DNA of 64,000 nucleotides from Bacteroidota bacterium (GTDB taxonomy: Bacteria; Bacteroidota; Bacteroidia; 2-12-FULL-35-15): contig JAFLBF010000004.1 in NCBI GenBank assembly GCA_017303895.1, positions 208,920 through 272,919 on the forward strand, read 5' to 3'. Made by a program: the position numbers and the translations under genes. The notes beneath the pieces are model-generated. The model was not told the DNA's origin. It did not search any database and worked only from the letters and a program-made list of their open reading frames with translations. This document shows, piece after piece, positions 63,949 to 64,000 of the stretch (its first letter is position 1; the number at the start of each line of letters is the position of its first letter).

Positions 63949-64000
63949 ATGAACAAACAGGAGTTGAATGCCCTTATTAGTCTATTGGACGATCCCGATG
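63949..64000 (+). CDS. Start of an unidentified gene, cut by the window end
   Basis: An ATG with a consensus -7 box upstream opens a frame to the window end: MNKQELNALISLLDDPD. The N-terminus resembles that of SirB1/transglutaminase-like proteins in the Bacteroidota, but 17 residues are too few to decide. Confidence 0.5.
   Translation, partial: MNKQELNALISLLDDPD

Overview
The window comes from a member of the Bacteroidota. Five signs agree: type IX secretion C-terminal sorting domains on two secreted proteins; promoters of the TTG-N18..21-TAnnTTTG type; A-rich start contexts without clear Shine-Dalgarno sequences; a fused str-S10-spc-alpha ribosomal cluster with no tuf gene; and zinc-free L36 and S14. 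The sequence is AT-rich. It looks like ordinary chromosome. I see no tRNA or rRNA gene, CRISPR array, transposase, integrase or defence island.

Layout. 1-8.2 kb (+): a truncated SnoaL-like/alpha-beta hydrolase fusion, a RibD-like reductase, a free-standing beta-propeller lipoprotein beside a two-component system, and an anion-transport group (USP-like protein, SulP permease without STAS domain, YeiH). 8.2-9.3 kb: a 364-base gene-free stretch, a DUF1569 gene and a cluster of five related palindromes. 9.3-29 kb (-): one long ribosomal cluster reading rpsL, rpsG, fusA, rpsJ through rplQ, then carA. It includes rpmJ and rpmD, which are very short genes, and starts from a clear promoter at 29.04-29.07 kb. 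29-40.7 kb: mostly + strand housekeeping and envelope genes (T9SS protein, cyclophilin, formiminotransferase-cyclodeaminase, membrane patatin, oxidoreductase, small lipoprotein, DoxX-thioredoxin fusion), with topB on the - strand. 40.7-44.7 kb (-): lemA with two TPM-domain genes, then htpG. 44.8-54.6 kb (mostly +): a cystathionine beta-synthase-type enzyme, a metal/corrinoid-binding protein, an outer-membrane patatin, membrane pyrophosphatase hppA, rsmG, a DivIC/FtsB protein and a YafK-like transpeptidase. 54.6-64 kb: a Kir channel, a 1612-residue T9SS protein, two tandem double-domain universal stress proteins and a nucleoside phosphorylase.

Two observations stand out. First, htpG and the lemA operon share a bipartite upstream element: a 13-bp TGACAAGmTGACr block exactly 12 bases from a sigma54-like TGGyAtnnnCTTTGA box, at almost the same distance from the start codon. 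This suggests one stress regulon covering a cytosolic chaperone and an envelope operon. Second, the pyrophosphatase carries a 173-residue tail with 26 cysteines and an internal 32-residue duplication, predicted to lie outside the inner membrane; pumps of this family normally end at the last membrane helix. Smaller items are the palindrome cluster at 9.03-9.25 kb, heptad-spaced intergenic repeats at four places, and a Crp/Fnr-type palindrome near -41 of the yeiH promoter. No complete, clearly new multigene system was found.
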